DNA of 64,000 nucleotides from Clostridia bacterium (GTDB lineage: Bacteria; Bacillota; Clostridia; Christensenellales; UBA1242): contig JAEEMI010000025.1 in the NCBI GenBank assembly GCA_016283155.1, positions 1-64,000 of the forward strand, given 5' to 3'. Positions 22,601 through 31,400 of this stretch are shown one piece after another (the stretch's first letter is position 1; every line of letters starts with the position of its first letter). The notes beneath the pieces were generated by a model. The model was not told the DNA's origin, did not search any database, and saw nothing but the letters and a program-made list of their open reading frames with translations. Position numbers and translations under genes: made by a program.

Positions 22601-25600
22601 GTACCCATTACAGTGTTAGTGTTAGGATTATTATTAACATTACCGGCATTAATTAATTGTAACGACTCACCGGTATAAATTACTGCATCACCAGTTTTTG
22701 CGGTCGGTCTTGTATATGTTGGAGTACCTTTAATCACAGAAAAAGTAAGAAATGATTCTGAAGAATCTTCATAGTATTCATTTCCAAAGACTTGATAAAT
22801 AACTCGATAATTACCAACATCCCTTATGTTAAAATACTGCCAACCACCTGAAATCCAACCAGTTTCAGTGTGGTTTGCCGTTCCACCTTCCCGACGGAAC
22901 ACGGTGATTTGTTCATTAGTATCGTTATTATACAATTTAAACTTAATAGTTCCATTGATACCGGCACCAATATTGGTTAACACCGCCTTATATTTACCAT
23001 CATACGTTAAATCCTTAGCCGCAGGTTTATTAGCATTGTTTAACGTCGCTTGACCATTGGCAATCACAATATCAAATTTAAAGTCAGATGAAATATTATC
23101 CGTATATCCATTATTACCGTGGACCATATATTCAAATTTATATGTACCCGGTAAAGTTGCTACGATATCATCAGGATTTGATGTCCAACCGTCAGCATTA
23201 GTTCCCGTTAAATATGTTGAGTCGCCTGATTTTTTCAAACGGTAATATAATGTACCATTGGCATCTTCAGTCTCGCCATTATCATTCAATAATTTCTTTT
23301 CTTCTGCGTTGTAGATTAATCCGGCCTTAGCAGTTGGTGCTCTTTTTAATTTTGCTGTACTGTCAGAAATTGAGACGTAAATTTCTCCACTACCACCATC
23401 TTTAAAATTATTATTTTTCTTGATTAATTTGTACTCAATTTTATATTCGCCAACATCTTTATGCGTAAGATACTCCGACTTGACCGTCCAACCAGCATCT
23501 CCTGAAAGTGTTACAACATTACTTGATGCAATTGTTTGACCACTTAGATTCGTCAAACTACTGGTAATCACTTCCCAGCTACCGCTACTATTTTTCTTGG
23601 AAACACGGTAATACAAGGTACCAGAATCTGTACCATTAACCGGATGCACAGTACCAACTTTTAACAATAAATTTTGATAACTGTTGTTGTATAACAAACC
23701 ACTTTGACCAGTTACAGGTACATCTAAATACGCCGTAAATGGCTGAATCACAAATGATAACGTATATTCCGGACTACTTTCGTTATTAGTTGTGTCACTA
23801 TTGCTCGGCACCGCCTTATATTTTACTGTATAAGTACCAGCACTTGTTGGCGTTAAATCAGTGGCTTTATATGACTCTACTGGTGCGCCACTATTAACAA
23901 TATATTGTATTTTACCACCCGTACTGGCAGTAGCACCACTTGCCAATAATTGCTTACTCGTACCGCTATAAGTTAAATCAATTGGATTGGCGGTCGGATG
24001 CTGAGTAACAGTTAATTTACGTATTGTAACACTTACTTTAATTTCATAAACCGCACTGTTGGCATAATTACTGTTAGTACTTTCAAACCAATATTCAATT
24101 GTATAATCACCCTTGTTTGTTTTGGTCAGTCCACTAAGATTACTTGTAGCAGCACTGTCAGCTTGTCCTTGAAATTTATATTTCACCGTACCACGTGCCG
24201 TACCAGAGCCCCCAAACAAGATGTCCGTACTATTAATTCCGGTTACGGTTGGGGCAGCAGATAATAATTGTCGACCCTGACCATTATAAACCAAATTATT
24301 TTGTGTATTTGGTTTTGGTTGTGAAACCGAAACCGACGCCTTTTCAATTGAGACTTCTATAGGATTGAAAGAAATATTGCCATAACCGACATCACCAATA
24401 ATTGAGTAATAAATTTTATAATTACCGGCATCAACTGCGTGTAAACAATTTGGATCATTTGTCCACTTACCATTACCATCAATACCACCACTATCATTAA
24501 AACGCTTTGCTGTTTCTAAGGTTGCATCAGTCGGATTTGAAACATTGTTTCCATTAGAGTTATTTGGAATAATTACTGTTGTTCCATCTGCTTTGGTTAA
24601 TTTATAAATTAAATACCCGTGACGAGACGCACCACCACCTTGTTCCGTAAAAAGTGTCTGATAAGTACCATTATAGACGAGATCATTTCGTGTATATAAA
24701 GGCTTTAAAAGTTGTGGACTACTCTGTCCCAATTGAACATTAGGGAGCACTTTTACAGGTGCGCTATCTTTATAATTATCATTTCCTTCAACATAACACC
24801 AAACATCATAAGAAACGCCATATTGACCAATTGTAATTGCTTTATAATTAGATGTCCAATTTGTATTTCCTGCAGAAACAGAAGTTCCTGCCGTAAAAAT
24901 GGCATACCTAATTCTCGCACCCATACTCTCATTTGCATTATTTGTTTTTATTGTTCCGCCAGAAGATAAAACCTGAACTGCCTCACCGGTATATTCTAAT
25001 GGATCAACTTTCTGTGGATATGTTGCAATTGCCGCTGTTCCTTTAGAAATGGACACAGAATAAAATTCAGTAGAAGGATATTCACCATCCTGATAGTTTA
25101 ATCTAATATCATCAGATGCATTATCTGCGATTGATCCTTTAACATAAATATAATATGTACCAACCGCACTTGCCTTAATATCATTCCAATCAGTACTTTC
25201 TGCAACTTGTGTTCCATCAGACTTTGTTAATTTATACGTTACAGTAACACCAGTAGTCGGAGTTGTAACTACTTTACCACTCTTTAATAGTACTATATTC
25301 TGACCTGTATAAGTCTTCGCATTACCAGTATGTTTTGCATCACTTGCAATTGACGCAGTTACAGCCAATTTACCAGCTGAAAACAATGCTGTATACGCTG
25401 GATCGCTTTCAGCATAATTTTTACCCATACTATCATCAGCAACCGCGGTAACATAGAATTTCACGCGATAAGTATCCGCATCCTTGATATATATATCACC
25501 ATATGCCGTCGAACTTAAAACATCCGTCCAGCCACCGTTTCCATCGCTTTTTTGCAATACATAATGACGTACATAACTACTTTCCTGAACTTCTTCCGTT

Positions 25601-28368
25601 TCAGCAACTTTATTAACAGTACCATTACCAGCCAGAACATATATATTACTACCAGAATATGTTCCAATAGGGTTTTTCAAAGCGGGTGCATTTACTACTA
25701 ATTTAACCTGACTGATTTTCAAAGTACTAAGCGATGTTTCACTTACATCTTCATAAAGTTGTGTACCTGTTGCTCCGCTCGTACCACCATAACTGATACT
25801 ACCACTACCATCGCCAGTTAAACGTGCCCCCATAATACGGTACTTAACTTCGTACTCTCCGGCAGCATTTCGTTGAAGATTTGCATTAGAATATGTATCC
25901 GTCCATTGACCATTCGAAGTCTGATATTCAATTTTACCGGCAGGTATGTTATCCGTACCTGGAATTGTATTAGTAACACTACCCATACTAGCAAACATAT
26001 TTTTAGAAGATGCATCATAAACCCAATCTGCTTGCTTAGTTGGTGCAGTATAAGACAAGCCTGCCTTTGTTACCGTAACGGTAAATTTATCACTTTCAAA
26101 GTAAGCATCCTCATAGTTACCCTTAGTATCTGTAATCATAAAACGCACAGTATAATCGCCAGGATACTTAGCAACTACATCACTAGCTTTCGTATATATA
26201 TAAGCACTATTATTAATACTATATTTAATCGCTATATTATTTTTGTCATAATTAGTTGTATTTACTTCCGGTGTATTACCAATTAAACACTTAGCGGTAT
26301 TATCAAATTTCCAACCACTTGCACTTGTTGGCTTGGTTTTGAACGTCGGCGTTGATTTGTTAATGGTAAAATACACAGTTGCATTGGCAGCATCTGTTAC
26401 TACAAGTGATTCACCACTTCCATAATTAGTTGTATTATTTGACACGGCCTGATATTTGATAATATATGTACCGACATCATATGCACCGACATCCCCATAA
26501 CTATTATAAGTTGCCTCAGGATCGTAGTTATTCTTGTCATTTTTTTTCAGAACCGTATATTTAACAGAGCCACCACCACTATCACTTATAGTCGCTCCAT
26601 TCGACATAAATTTATGAAATGTTCCATCATAATTCCACGTAGCACCTTCAAATTCCCATCCGCCGCCTGGGGGGGTTGCACTGAGAGTGCCGGCAACAAT
26701 TTTGATTTGTTGAGGCGTGGATTCGTAATCTTCATACCCCGTGGTTCCTGTTACTTTATATTTTACCCAATATGAACCGACTTCCTTTCCCTTCACATCG
26801 GTACTGCTTGTATATTCAACCCAAGTTGCTTTATTGTCTTTACTTAAACAATAAACAATACTTTCAGCACCAGTGCCTTTCGTCGCTTCCTTTGTAATCA
26901 AATGTTGATCTGCACCTGTATATGATAACGTACCGGCATAGGTCGGAGCAGTTATTGCTGCGGTACCATTAGAAACAACATTCAATTCGACAATTGGTGC
27001 GGTTGTAATTGTATAGTTGTCGTCGTTTGCAGCTTCGCACGGATCGGTATATTTCATACCATATGTCGGTCCAATATCATCAGTATAACCGGAAGCGTAG
27101 ATTACATATTTACTTTCCACTTCAGTAGTACCGATGCTACTACGTTTTGGAACATCTGTAGTCCAATCACTCCAAGTAGTTTCCCCTTTATTACGAGTAT
27201 GGAACACCCACGCAACGCGTATACCTAGCTCATCTTCGGAAAATCTATTATAACTAAAAAAATCATCTTCTTGCAATACACGAAATGGAGTCCAACGATC
27301 ATTTGATTGTACATCGAGTTCAGCAGTTTCTCTATATGGAACACTGCTACCCAAAGGATAAGCATCAGTACTAGGATCGATACGATAAAAACCCGCATAA
27401 CTACCACCACTTCCAAAGTACCTTCGATAAACTCTTGAATCACTAGTATTTATTGGATAGCAATTCGGCGTGCATGAACCACCACCACCCCAACCGCATT
27501 CAAAAAAAACACTGGGATAACCACCACCACCAGCATAATATCCTCCTCCTCCTCCACATCCAGTTACTTGTACATTACCACTCGGACCAGATAACGTACG
27601 TGTTACTCCATCTTTTTCTGCGTTACAACGATATGAAACCCCATTAGTACTTTGATTCGCAGGAGTGCCACCATATCTACCGTTAAAACTTTGTCCCGTA
27701 AGAGCTACGATATCAGACACGCACGCCTGCCAAGGAGAAATATTTGGAGAAGACAAACTATATCCTTTAAATGTAGCATCAGTCATCTTTTGGATAGAAT
27801 TACGATAACTTGCGTAATTATCAACTCCACCATAATCGCAAGCGCCACATCCTCCTCCAGCGCCAGCAATAGCTTTGGTGGTTGAATATTGTGAATTATA
27901 ACTACTTCCTGCAGCAGACAAGGCAAAGTTACTTCCAGAAACTGCCATAGCATCACCGCCATTACAACTACCTTGTCCACCTGTCAAATTACCACCCGTG
28001 GTATATGTTGTTATTGTACCATAATTCGCACTATTTGGTACCTTATAAAAAGCGACGCATGTTGCTCCAATTCCAGGAGACCATGCTCCCGAACCCACAT
28101 ATTGGCCACCAGAATATTGCGAGGTTTTTCCAATACCCATTTCTCCACGGAATAACAACATGTAAACCCCTTTATCAACTTGGTACGTTTTGTTTTCACC
28201 CATATAGTGATTTGTTTCACCAGTTAAATCAACTGCACCATTTATGATTACATCTCTTGATGAAATATCAAACCGTTTTAAGACATCATAGGCAACAGTG
28301 AAAAGCGCGACAGCGGAAAAAACCACCGCAAGAATTACAATCAACGCTCTTCTTCTTTTGTTCCCCAT
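13675..28368 (-). CDS. Giant surface protein 1 (4897 aa): signal/TM N-terminus, Gly-rich domain, about 34 MBG/YDG-like repeats, InlB/Flg_new-like region, C-terminal TM
   Basis: Single open frame; MGNKRRRALIVILAVVFSAVALFTVAYDV; repeats with Y(T/N/D)G..Q.L(L/I/F)...W...G.Y...Y core; C-terminal MTMFVILGAGVIATFASLAVYITMRRR; no LPXTG seen. Confidence 0.93.
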   Translation of the reverse strand: MGNKRRRALIVILAVVFSAVALFTVAYDVLKRFDISSRDVIINGAVDLTGETNHYMGENKTYQVDKGVYMLLFRGEMGIGKTSQYSGGQYVGSGAWSPGIGATCVAFYKVPNSANYGTITTYTTGGNLTGGQGSCNGGDAMAVSGSNFALSAAGSSYNSQYSTTKAIAGAGGGCGACDYGGVDNYASYRNSIQKMTDATFKGYSLSSPNISPWQACVSDIVALTGQSFNGRYGGTPANQSTNGVSYRCNAEKDGVTRTLSGPSGNVQVTGCGGGGGYYAGGGGYPSVFFECGWGGGGSCTPNCYPINTSDSRVYRRYFGSGGSYAGFYRIDPSTDAYPLGSSVPYRETAELDVQSNDRWTPFRVLQEDDFFSYNRFSEDELGIRVAWVFHTRNKGETTWSDWTTDVPKRSSIGTTEVESKYVIYASGYTDDIGPTYGMKYTDPCEAANDDNYTITTAPIVELNVVSNGTAAITAPTYAGTLSYTGADQHLITKEATKGTGAESIVYCLSKDNKATWVEYTSSTDVKGKEVGSYWVKYKVTGTTGYEDYESTPQQIKIVAGTLSATPPGGGWEFEGATWNYDGTFHKFMSNGATISDSGGGSVKYTVLKKNDKNNYDPEATYNSYGDVGAYDVGTYIIKYQAVSNNTTNYGSGESLVVTDAANATVYFTINKSTPTFKTKPTSASGWKFDNTAKCLIGNTPEVNTTNYDKNNIAIKYSINNSAYIYTKASDVVAKYPGDYTVRFMITDTKGNYEDAYFESDKFTVTVTKAGLSYTAPTKQADWVYDASSKNMFASMGSVTNTIPGTDNIPAGKIEYQTSNGQWTDTYSNANLQRNAAGEYEVKYRIMGARLTGDGSGSISYGGTSGATGTQLYEDVSETSLSTLKISQVKLVVNAPALKNPIGTYSGSNIYVLAGNGTVNKVAETEEVQESSYVRHYVLQKSDGNGGWTDVLSSTAYGDIYIKDADTYRVKFYVTAVADDSMGKNYAESDPAYTALFSAGKLAVTASIASDAKHTGNAKTYTGQNIVLLKSGKVVTTPTTGVTVTYKLTKSDGTQVAESTDWNDIKASAVGTYYIYVKGSIADNASDDIRLNYQDGEYPSTEFYSVSISKGTAAIATYPQKVDPLEYTGEAVQVLSSGGTIKTNNANESMGARIRYAIFTAGTSVSAGNTNWTSNYKAITIGQYGVSYDVWCYVEGNDNYKDSAPVKVLPNVQLGQSSPQLLKPLYTRNDLVYNGTYQTLFTEQGGGASRHGYLIYKLTKADGTTVIIPNNSNGNNVSNPTDATLETAKRFNDSGGIDGNGKWTNDPNCLHAVDAGNYKIYYSIIGDVGYGNISFNPIEVSIEKASVSVSQPKPNTQNNLVYNGQGRQLLSAAPTVTGINSTDILFGGSGTARGTVKYKFQGQADSAATSNLSGLTKTNKGDYTIEYWFESTNSNYANSAVYEIKVSVTIRKLTVTQHPTANPIDLTYSGTSKQLLASGATASTGGKIQYIVNSGAPVESYKATDLTPTSAGTYTVKYKAVPSNSDTTNNESSPEYTLSFVIQPFTAYLDVPVTGQSGLLYNNSYQNLLLKVGTVHPVNGTDSGTLYYRVSKKNSSGSWEVITSSLTNLSGQTIASSNVVTLSGDAGWTVKSEYLTHKDVGEYKIEYKLIKKNNNFKDGGSGEIYVSISDSTAKLKRAPTAKAGLIYNAEEKKLLNDNGETEDANGTLYYRLKKSGDSTYLTGTNADGWTSNPDDIVATLPGTYKFEYMVHGNNGYTDNISSDFKFDIVIANGQATLNNANKPAAKDLTYDGKYKAVLTNIGAGINGTIKFKLYNNDTNEQITVFRREGGTANHTETGWISGGWQYFNIRDVGNYRVIYQVFGNEYYEDSSESFLTFSVIKGTPTYTRPTAKTGDAVIYTGESLQLINAGNVNNNPNTNTVMGTLWYRFVGGNWTNDATTIVATNIGTYTIEYKVVGAAGYNDLDPAGYFTASITTATAKILDNGEPTGEPNLVYDGTYQTLIKKGGQSYGGTILYRVKDAFSSSYLDPCSANGTPLTNPTTVDADHPNVRFNDNGVADNNGKWTSDPNAIRGLNGGHSYVIEYYVLGGVDAAGNKSFADTERYTLQSPVSISLQVIPAESYTAPRAKTGLKYTGALLTLFDLGSVNAQYGVLKYRLNSGEWKEVTTMPDALKAKAVDSYTISWYIDGTDDCYSSTEVASFVVTIGKADGTLAIGSLAAKTGLVYTGSPMQLFTGKGQTNGGVETATIYYYVSTSNNWNGNDENGVEAVGNTDISTLTGKNAYYSNGTTQCGYYLYYRSEATTSFAAKGWTKAGNILAKIAKATYDVTVKENVSPTYDGVAHQIFAGTPIIASDSTALPEWITVTYKLSYVGFNGTTKTTENTDYTKVNLALDAGTYTLTATWAPNKNSAQINSKTSAKTLISAFIIAKSSSTTGIEVTGLEFTGDTQSITINGTSGEASPFNKTQSISLKINGETEFNGISSNNDGNYNQLSYCFVYENGTKTYTDTNTAASLNNAIKALTVNKSGKWHLWFKVKQHNSLTDAVEFKVATINVAGYTVTNSELIGITMTSSLVYDGNEHAVATGTLSLTSNIALGTISYAVNTDGSTAPTVTNEWKSSVAALSKQTNVGTYYLWVKWEASANIAASAGRVYGSFTISQLKNFSTTYFSGIDFNSPKSAATVASGYKTHKFTFSNANQKVINATAAPTVSVTNGSSTTNLAADFAASNSFKICICKSSSAMSGTQYTMADYANLVVKTAGTYYLWIIWNGNDNVAAGSKVYQINADEKVRFTVSKLTLGVNSSSVVLSNTPAASINANKQYEFKYTFNETQKKYVGVEQSLFKTNAVPTVKVKNASYSSIESHQYLLTTASTVNDSTTGWVTSIEAAKQTNVATYDLWLKLVINDDNVSATNYIKLDTAKIIATTSFALIAPVANTGLITDNTNEQVLISASAQVAPLVEYKLVKDGESTPKVNWTTDASQIKARDAGNYKVYYRGAAYNDENSVCVFNTQTMNDSAYPFVSVVISPTNATITSDRMPVADNNVYYTGSPIYMSDYLAKDNNDIVKQGSARVTLVSGGVAELPLLYRWDGTDPDVYYEYNDAHLTKTNVGVYTLFFKPDLSDVGDNIVEDTSTVMCITVEIKKVEILINAPATGEKSFVYQSADYNVFTGNGSFKLLQHGSDTTVLTLGGAPITNSSSVCGNMGSIEYAVSTDPNKEPSDWKSDYHDVKIRQIGTYYPWIKVNAGDNHNAKIQCFANCKITITRAGKNSVRLNNSTYTAQKDNQGNYYHYNGFEQNLVSSVNLVVEIQKRNGEGTGVSNTYNQRNEDDYIGTIYYALTNSATEEPDENTDWHTNYLTLAKTQKGDYYLWIKFVSDDDSNFETFTVCLSGERIAIEQATASDLSVTGISKLTKMYNGDYQTLAVGDLTVAIKNNRYNLSNEINWNEVKYRLTKEGENPNEWNTFAETKAKSVGIYKLEVKLVVSSNNIVADGLIYELFNNAEITLADEQNIVIEMPTFYDRTYNGTAQTLIKTSAIIKLRTNNTTLDLELPKGTASYYISLLAPDMIDINAVADEDWNTNKDQLKQTYADTYYVWVKFAEGRSHTKVNPRYVGSVTIAQAGINGINLSGLTFTANDYNGSAYTLIEKNGGEFKKLIQHFKNTNGTNGAQLVVGTDYTKIQYGYSNDATVAPLTWIDEDDLANLKAINANDYYIWVKVEGTGNVADYIKCYSSTEFAIISKATLLKNDNRNDFSGIVLHEGLSYIAQNQVLADLRTPNSEGKLTIKINNGVEDVNISSLNENIVVLWGLGTGATRNDRPTNWTNDLSDINVQGMNAGDYYLWLNVSGSDNINEYFGYYGKITIAKAELAYTVNPGYYGDNVQARRIYTGAAQDLLYSAPVVKFHPTGYYYSETYFNSINKQWTGEYYDAIGTTIQYRYGFGEWNSEWGILDFVGTITGMDATGYNVYYSVLPDENWDWEQYIEQINVYIDPRDASDSNYGLQRKPAAKLNLIYNEKEQDLISYGQLFTFENGNGTALEGVEIAFWYVDANGDALTGKYFYYYDTRLGKYTWKGGESEKLPGRINAGIYYIQYEVRVDTQSENYSGNYHTSTAQYTIDNTLTIEIAKRKIWWEETPKSRYGLRYDGIGYEAVALVSGRLNVENGLGVCVYYTTEIPGTLGRYWDEDIPIVDAVGLWDVYYYVFVDDNNVFTGPQNNDPSMGTRLEVLVEKHVLSIRTAPSAMYNLMYKAEPLNLINTPTTSVDFYDGFNEENIPYFEYCIAGQENWVRDNIQAKDRGEYTIYYRLCYNSKIFDFAGNIPETGSFTVTIGAISLHSGAVRAVYNQQTNRVSVEISDEYSDDLKTEFTEHSRFEYRMFDNYNRNEVWRTWNNQILTLGTYQFRVIVQDSENLDPNFYPYTQDGAYDEVQITEDRSVYIIMPENSYSALPYVRAWIDFTGTMLYDDTPEQFRHEGWVNNSGDGLFCVFDDVNSTGLNGGAVLRIQTINTNNSRYYRSVDAYYVNLENRKNIEVDWLEEENYVYYYRGLAEHEMTVWLYEVYHIQYSGNGATLPANVSAPSDYWKWHGVDYLLEENVYQKMSDNNEPLVANGWNSNNGDNYPSGAYYRENSSKTFYANFFTTKDVKFIVDWVITDGMTIYRMARDKGQWFNAANYENRETGAFVAQNALITLPQVIEDEHHNQFWSTLFGNYYIKGWYAAKVDWTLDDGINGEQWKDREYDLNMTATRDVIFVAILASQTDKGIQCVFQDDKGNTINNSGMVAVGAKAYMALSGMDTATINSYREGYNEWVQEYGNKTLTMTPTGMMTYGLGAKTVEEKPTEKEDKIGKVNTWTEYMTMFVILGAGVIATFASLAVYITMRRRIKPINLSMFKEERVHKKSRIVK

Positions 28369-28418
28369 TTACTTATATTATTTAACCACGTTATCAAAAA
28401 AATGTAAAACGATTAATG
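28366..28418. repeat. Direct repeat copy 1: promoter region of giant gene 1, identical to 43260-43312
   Basis: catttacttatattatttaaccacgttatcaaaaaaatgtaaaacgattaatg in both places. Confidence 0.97.
28380..28408 (-). promoter_or_regulatory. Predicted promoter of giant gene 1, TTTACA-17-TTAAAT, 11 nt before ATG; no SD
   Basis: -10 28380-28385, -35 28403-28408. Confidence 0.5.
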
Positions 28419-28421
28419 TTA

Positions 28422-31400
28422 TTATTTAATTGTATAAAGTTTTTTGCGCATTGGTAGGTACACCACTAACGAAGCCACAGTCATTAACAAACCAACACCG
28501 AGGATGACAAACATTGTTACATATTCTTGGAAGGAATCTTTGGTTGTTTCTGGGTTTTCGGTTGGTTTTTCCGGAGTTGAATTTGTTTGTAAAGTGAAGG
28601 TAATGGCATCATCTGGCGTAGCGTTCAAGGCTGATTGACCGTAGGTTTGCATCCATTCTTGGTAACCGTCTTGGTAGGTAGTATAAGTAGCGGTATCCAT
28701 ACCCGACAAAGCCAGGTACGATTTAGCGCCGTTTGCGACGATGCCGGATGCACTGATTTGTTTGCCTTGTTGATCTTGGAAAACACATTGGACATCGTCG
28801 GTAGTTTCTTCCAAGTCAGCAACGAAAGTCATATTAGAGGTGGCTTTCATATTGAAATAATATTCAATATTTTTCCAGTGAGGATCATTAATGCCATCAT
28901 CGATAGTCCAATCGCCGTCAGTAGTAAACCAACCTTTAATACGGTAATTGTTAAATAACGTGCCAGTCCAGAATTGATTATGGTCTTCGTCTTCAACAAT
29001 TTGCGGTAACAAGATTGGCGCGTCTTTTTCGACGTAGACGCCGGTCTCACGACTGCGGTCGTTGTTGACATTAAACCATTTACCGGTTTTCAGAGCAATA
29101 CTGTAAACATCCGTATCGTTCATAATAATCCAATTAATTTTATACTTAACAACATCGGATTTAAAGAAATCAGCATAGAAAATTTGCGACGAATTACCAC
29201 GGTAGTATGAACCACTGGGATAGTTATTGCCGTTGCCAGCACGTGCTGTATTCCAGCCATTTGGCGTCAACAATTCGTGCGTATCTGTAGTTTCTTTACG
29301 ATAAATATTTTCTTCCAACAAATAGTCAATACCGTGCCATTTCCAACTTTCATCTGGCGCTACCGTTCCCGTCATTGGAACTGCACCATTACCGCTGTAT
29401 TGAATATGATAAACTTCATACAAGTAAACACGTAAATCTGCAGTCGGTAAACCTTTATAATAGGTATCTTTTTCTTCGTTCCATTTGACCAAAGTTTTGC
29501 GGCGTGTTTCTTGATTCAATTCGTCAGCTGTACGGAAATAGTACGCATTATTCAATGTTTGGACACGCAACACTGCTTTGCCTTTAACGCCTGTCGTACT
29601 TAAATCTTTGAAAGTACAGAATAATTTATCGCCGTTAGTATTTGCCCAACCTTCGTAACGATATTGAGTTGGCGCTTCCTCATAAGTCATTGTACCAGTA
29701 AAATCAATCCAAGCACGAACGTATGCCAATGTACTATAGGTATTATTTGGCATAACAATGAACACTTTACGATCTTCTTTGATTTCCACAATTTGGTAAG
29801 ATTCAGTTTGTGTATATGGATTAAAGTTCGGGGTCGGATTAATTTTATCTTCAACAATAATTCTGAATTGATAGGTTCCCATCGGTAATTGTTGACCATC
29901 TTGTTGCCAATCTTCCCAAGTACGATTGAGATTGTATTCATCATAAATACGATATTGGAATTTCGCGTACTGGCTAAATTCATTCTGTAATGCCGTAGAA
30001 TAGCTATCTGCAGCCATTGAGACTGTTTTTGTATTAAGATCATAAGCTGCGGTTACCAAACCTTGCACAATGTACTTAGTGTAAATGACTGCATTAATTT
30101 CACCTGACATAGGAATTTTACCTGAGAAATCAAAAATGTCATCATTATAATGTAAACGATAGTAAATTAAATAATTTCCACAATCTTTCGCCATAATATT
30201 GTAATCATTCCAAACGTTACAATCAAAGCTGTATTCAAAATATGGCATATCTTCTGGATCGAATACCGAAGCATAATCTGTTGATAATGAATAATAGTAG
30301 ATTAGATTTTGATATTCTGCTGTATATTCCATATAAGTTGATTCAGGTGCGGTACGAATTGATAAAATATGACGTTCAACCAATACTTGTAAAAGTTCGC
30401 CGACTGCTGGATCATTATTCTCTGGACCAATAAAAACATTATTGTGTTTGTTATCGGCATCAAAATCTACGTAGTAATAAATATCCCAAACGCCCGTTTT
30501 ATCAACCTGTGGTAATTCAATACTCCATTCACGATTTTCTGTATACGGTTTTTGTTTTGAATAATAAACTTTAACACTATTATCGTTAATTTCGTGGTTA
30601 AAGTAACCAGCTTCAACAGCAACTTGCATATGGTTATTATATTTCAAACCATAAATTGGTCTTGGGTTGACGTGCCATTTAATTTGACGCTGAGCAATAT
30701 TAATTTCCAAACCATAAATTGCTGAATCATAATAATTATGATTATTAGTACCCGCAATAATTTGATATTGGATATAATATGTACCGTGATCCGTACGACC
30801 TGGTAATTTGCCGTTTTCCCAAACATAGTTGCTAGAAGTTTTGTTATAGTAATAATAATATTTATTATTTGGTTGATCAGTATACCAGAATGCAATCTTA
30901 GCACCTTCGTTTGCTGTACCACGATCATTGTCCATTATCGCCAAATGACCATAGGTAATTAATTCGTGTTCATTTTCATCATAGACAATACCAGTTACTG
31001 GATTAGGATTATTGATCAAACCAAAATTGTAATCGCTAGCATCAATTGGCGCGATGTACACATCAACATATTCGGATTTTTGATTCCAGTTATTACCAGC
31101 AATAACGTTATATGAAACACGATAACGGGTTCCAATATAAGTATTACTAACTTGATTAAGTATTCCAGCATCAATACCTTTTACATTTATATAATTATTA
31201 ATTGAATTACCATTATTAACCTGATATTGATATTGAACCTCACTGGCCAAATAATATGGTTTTCCACTAACAACTTCATCTGGATCAGTATAATACGTAG
31301 TTGTCGTTGGTGCAAAATACGCTACTGGTTCTCTTACCAATAATGATTGTTCAGCACAGTTATAAGTTAGTTGTGGATTAATACCATCACCGTAATATTG

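Noticed and set aside
28419-28450. Rho-independent terminator between the two giant genes
   Set aside because: No GC-rich hairpin plus T-run found; only the shared promoter element is evident.
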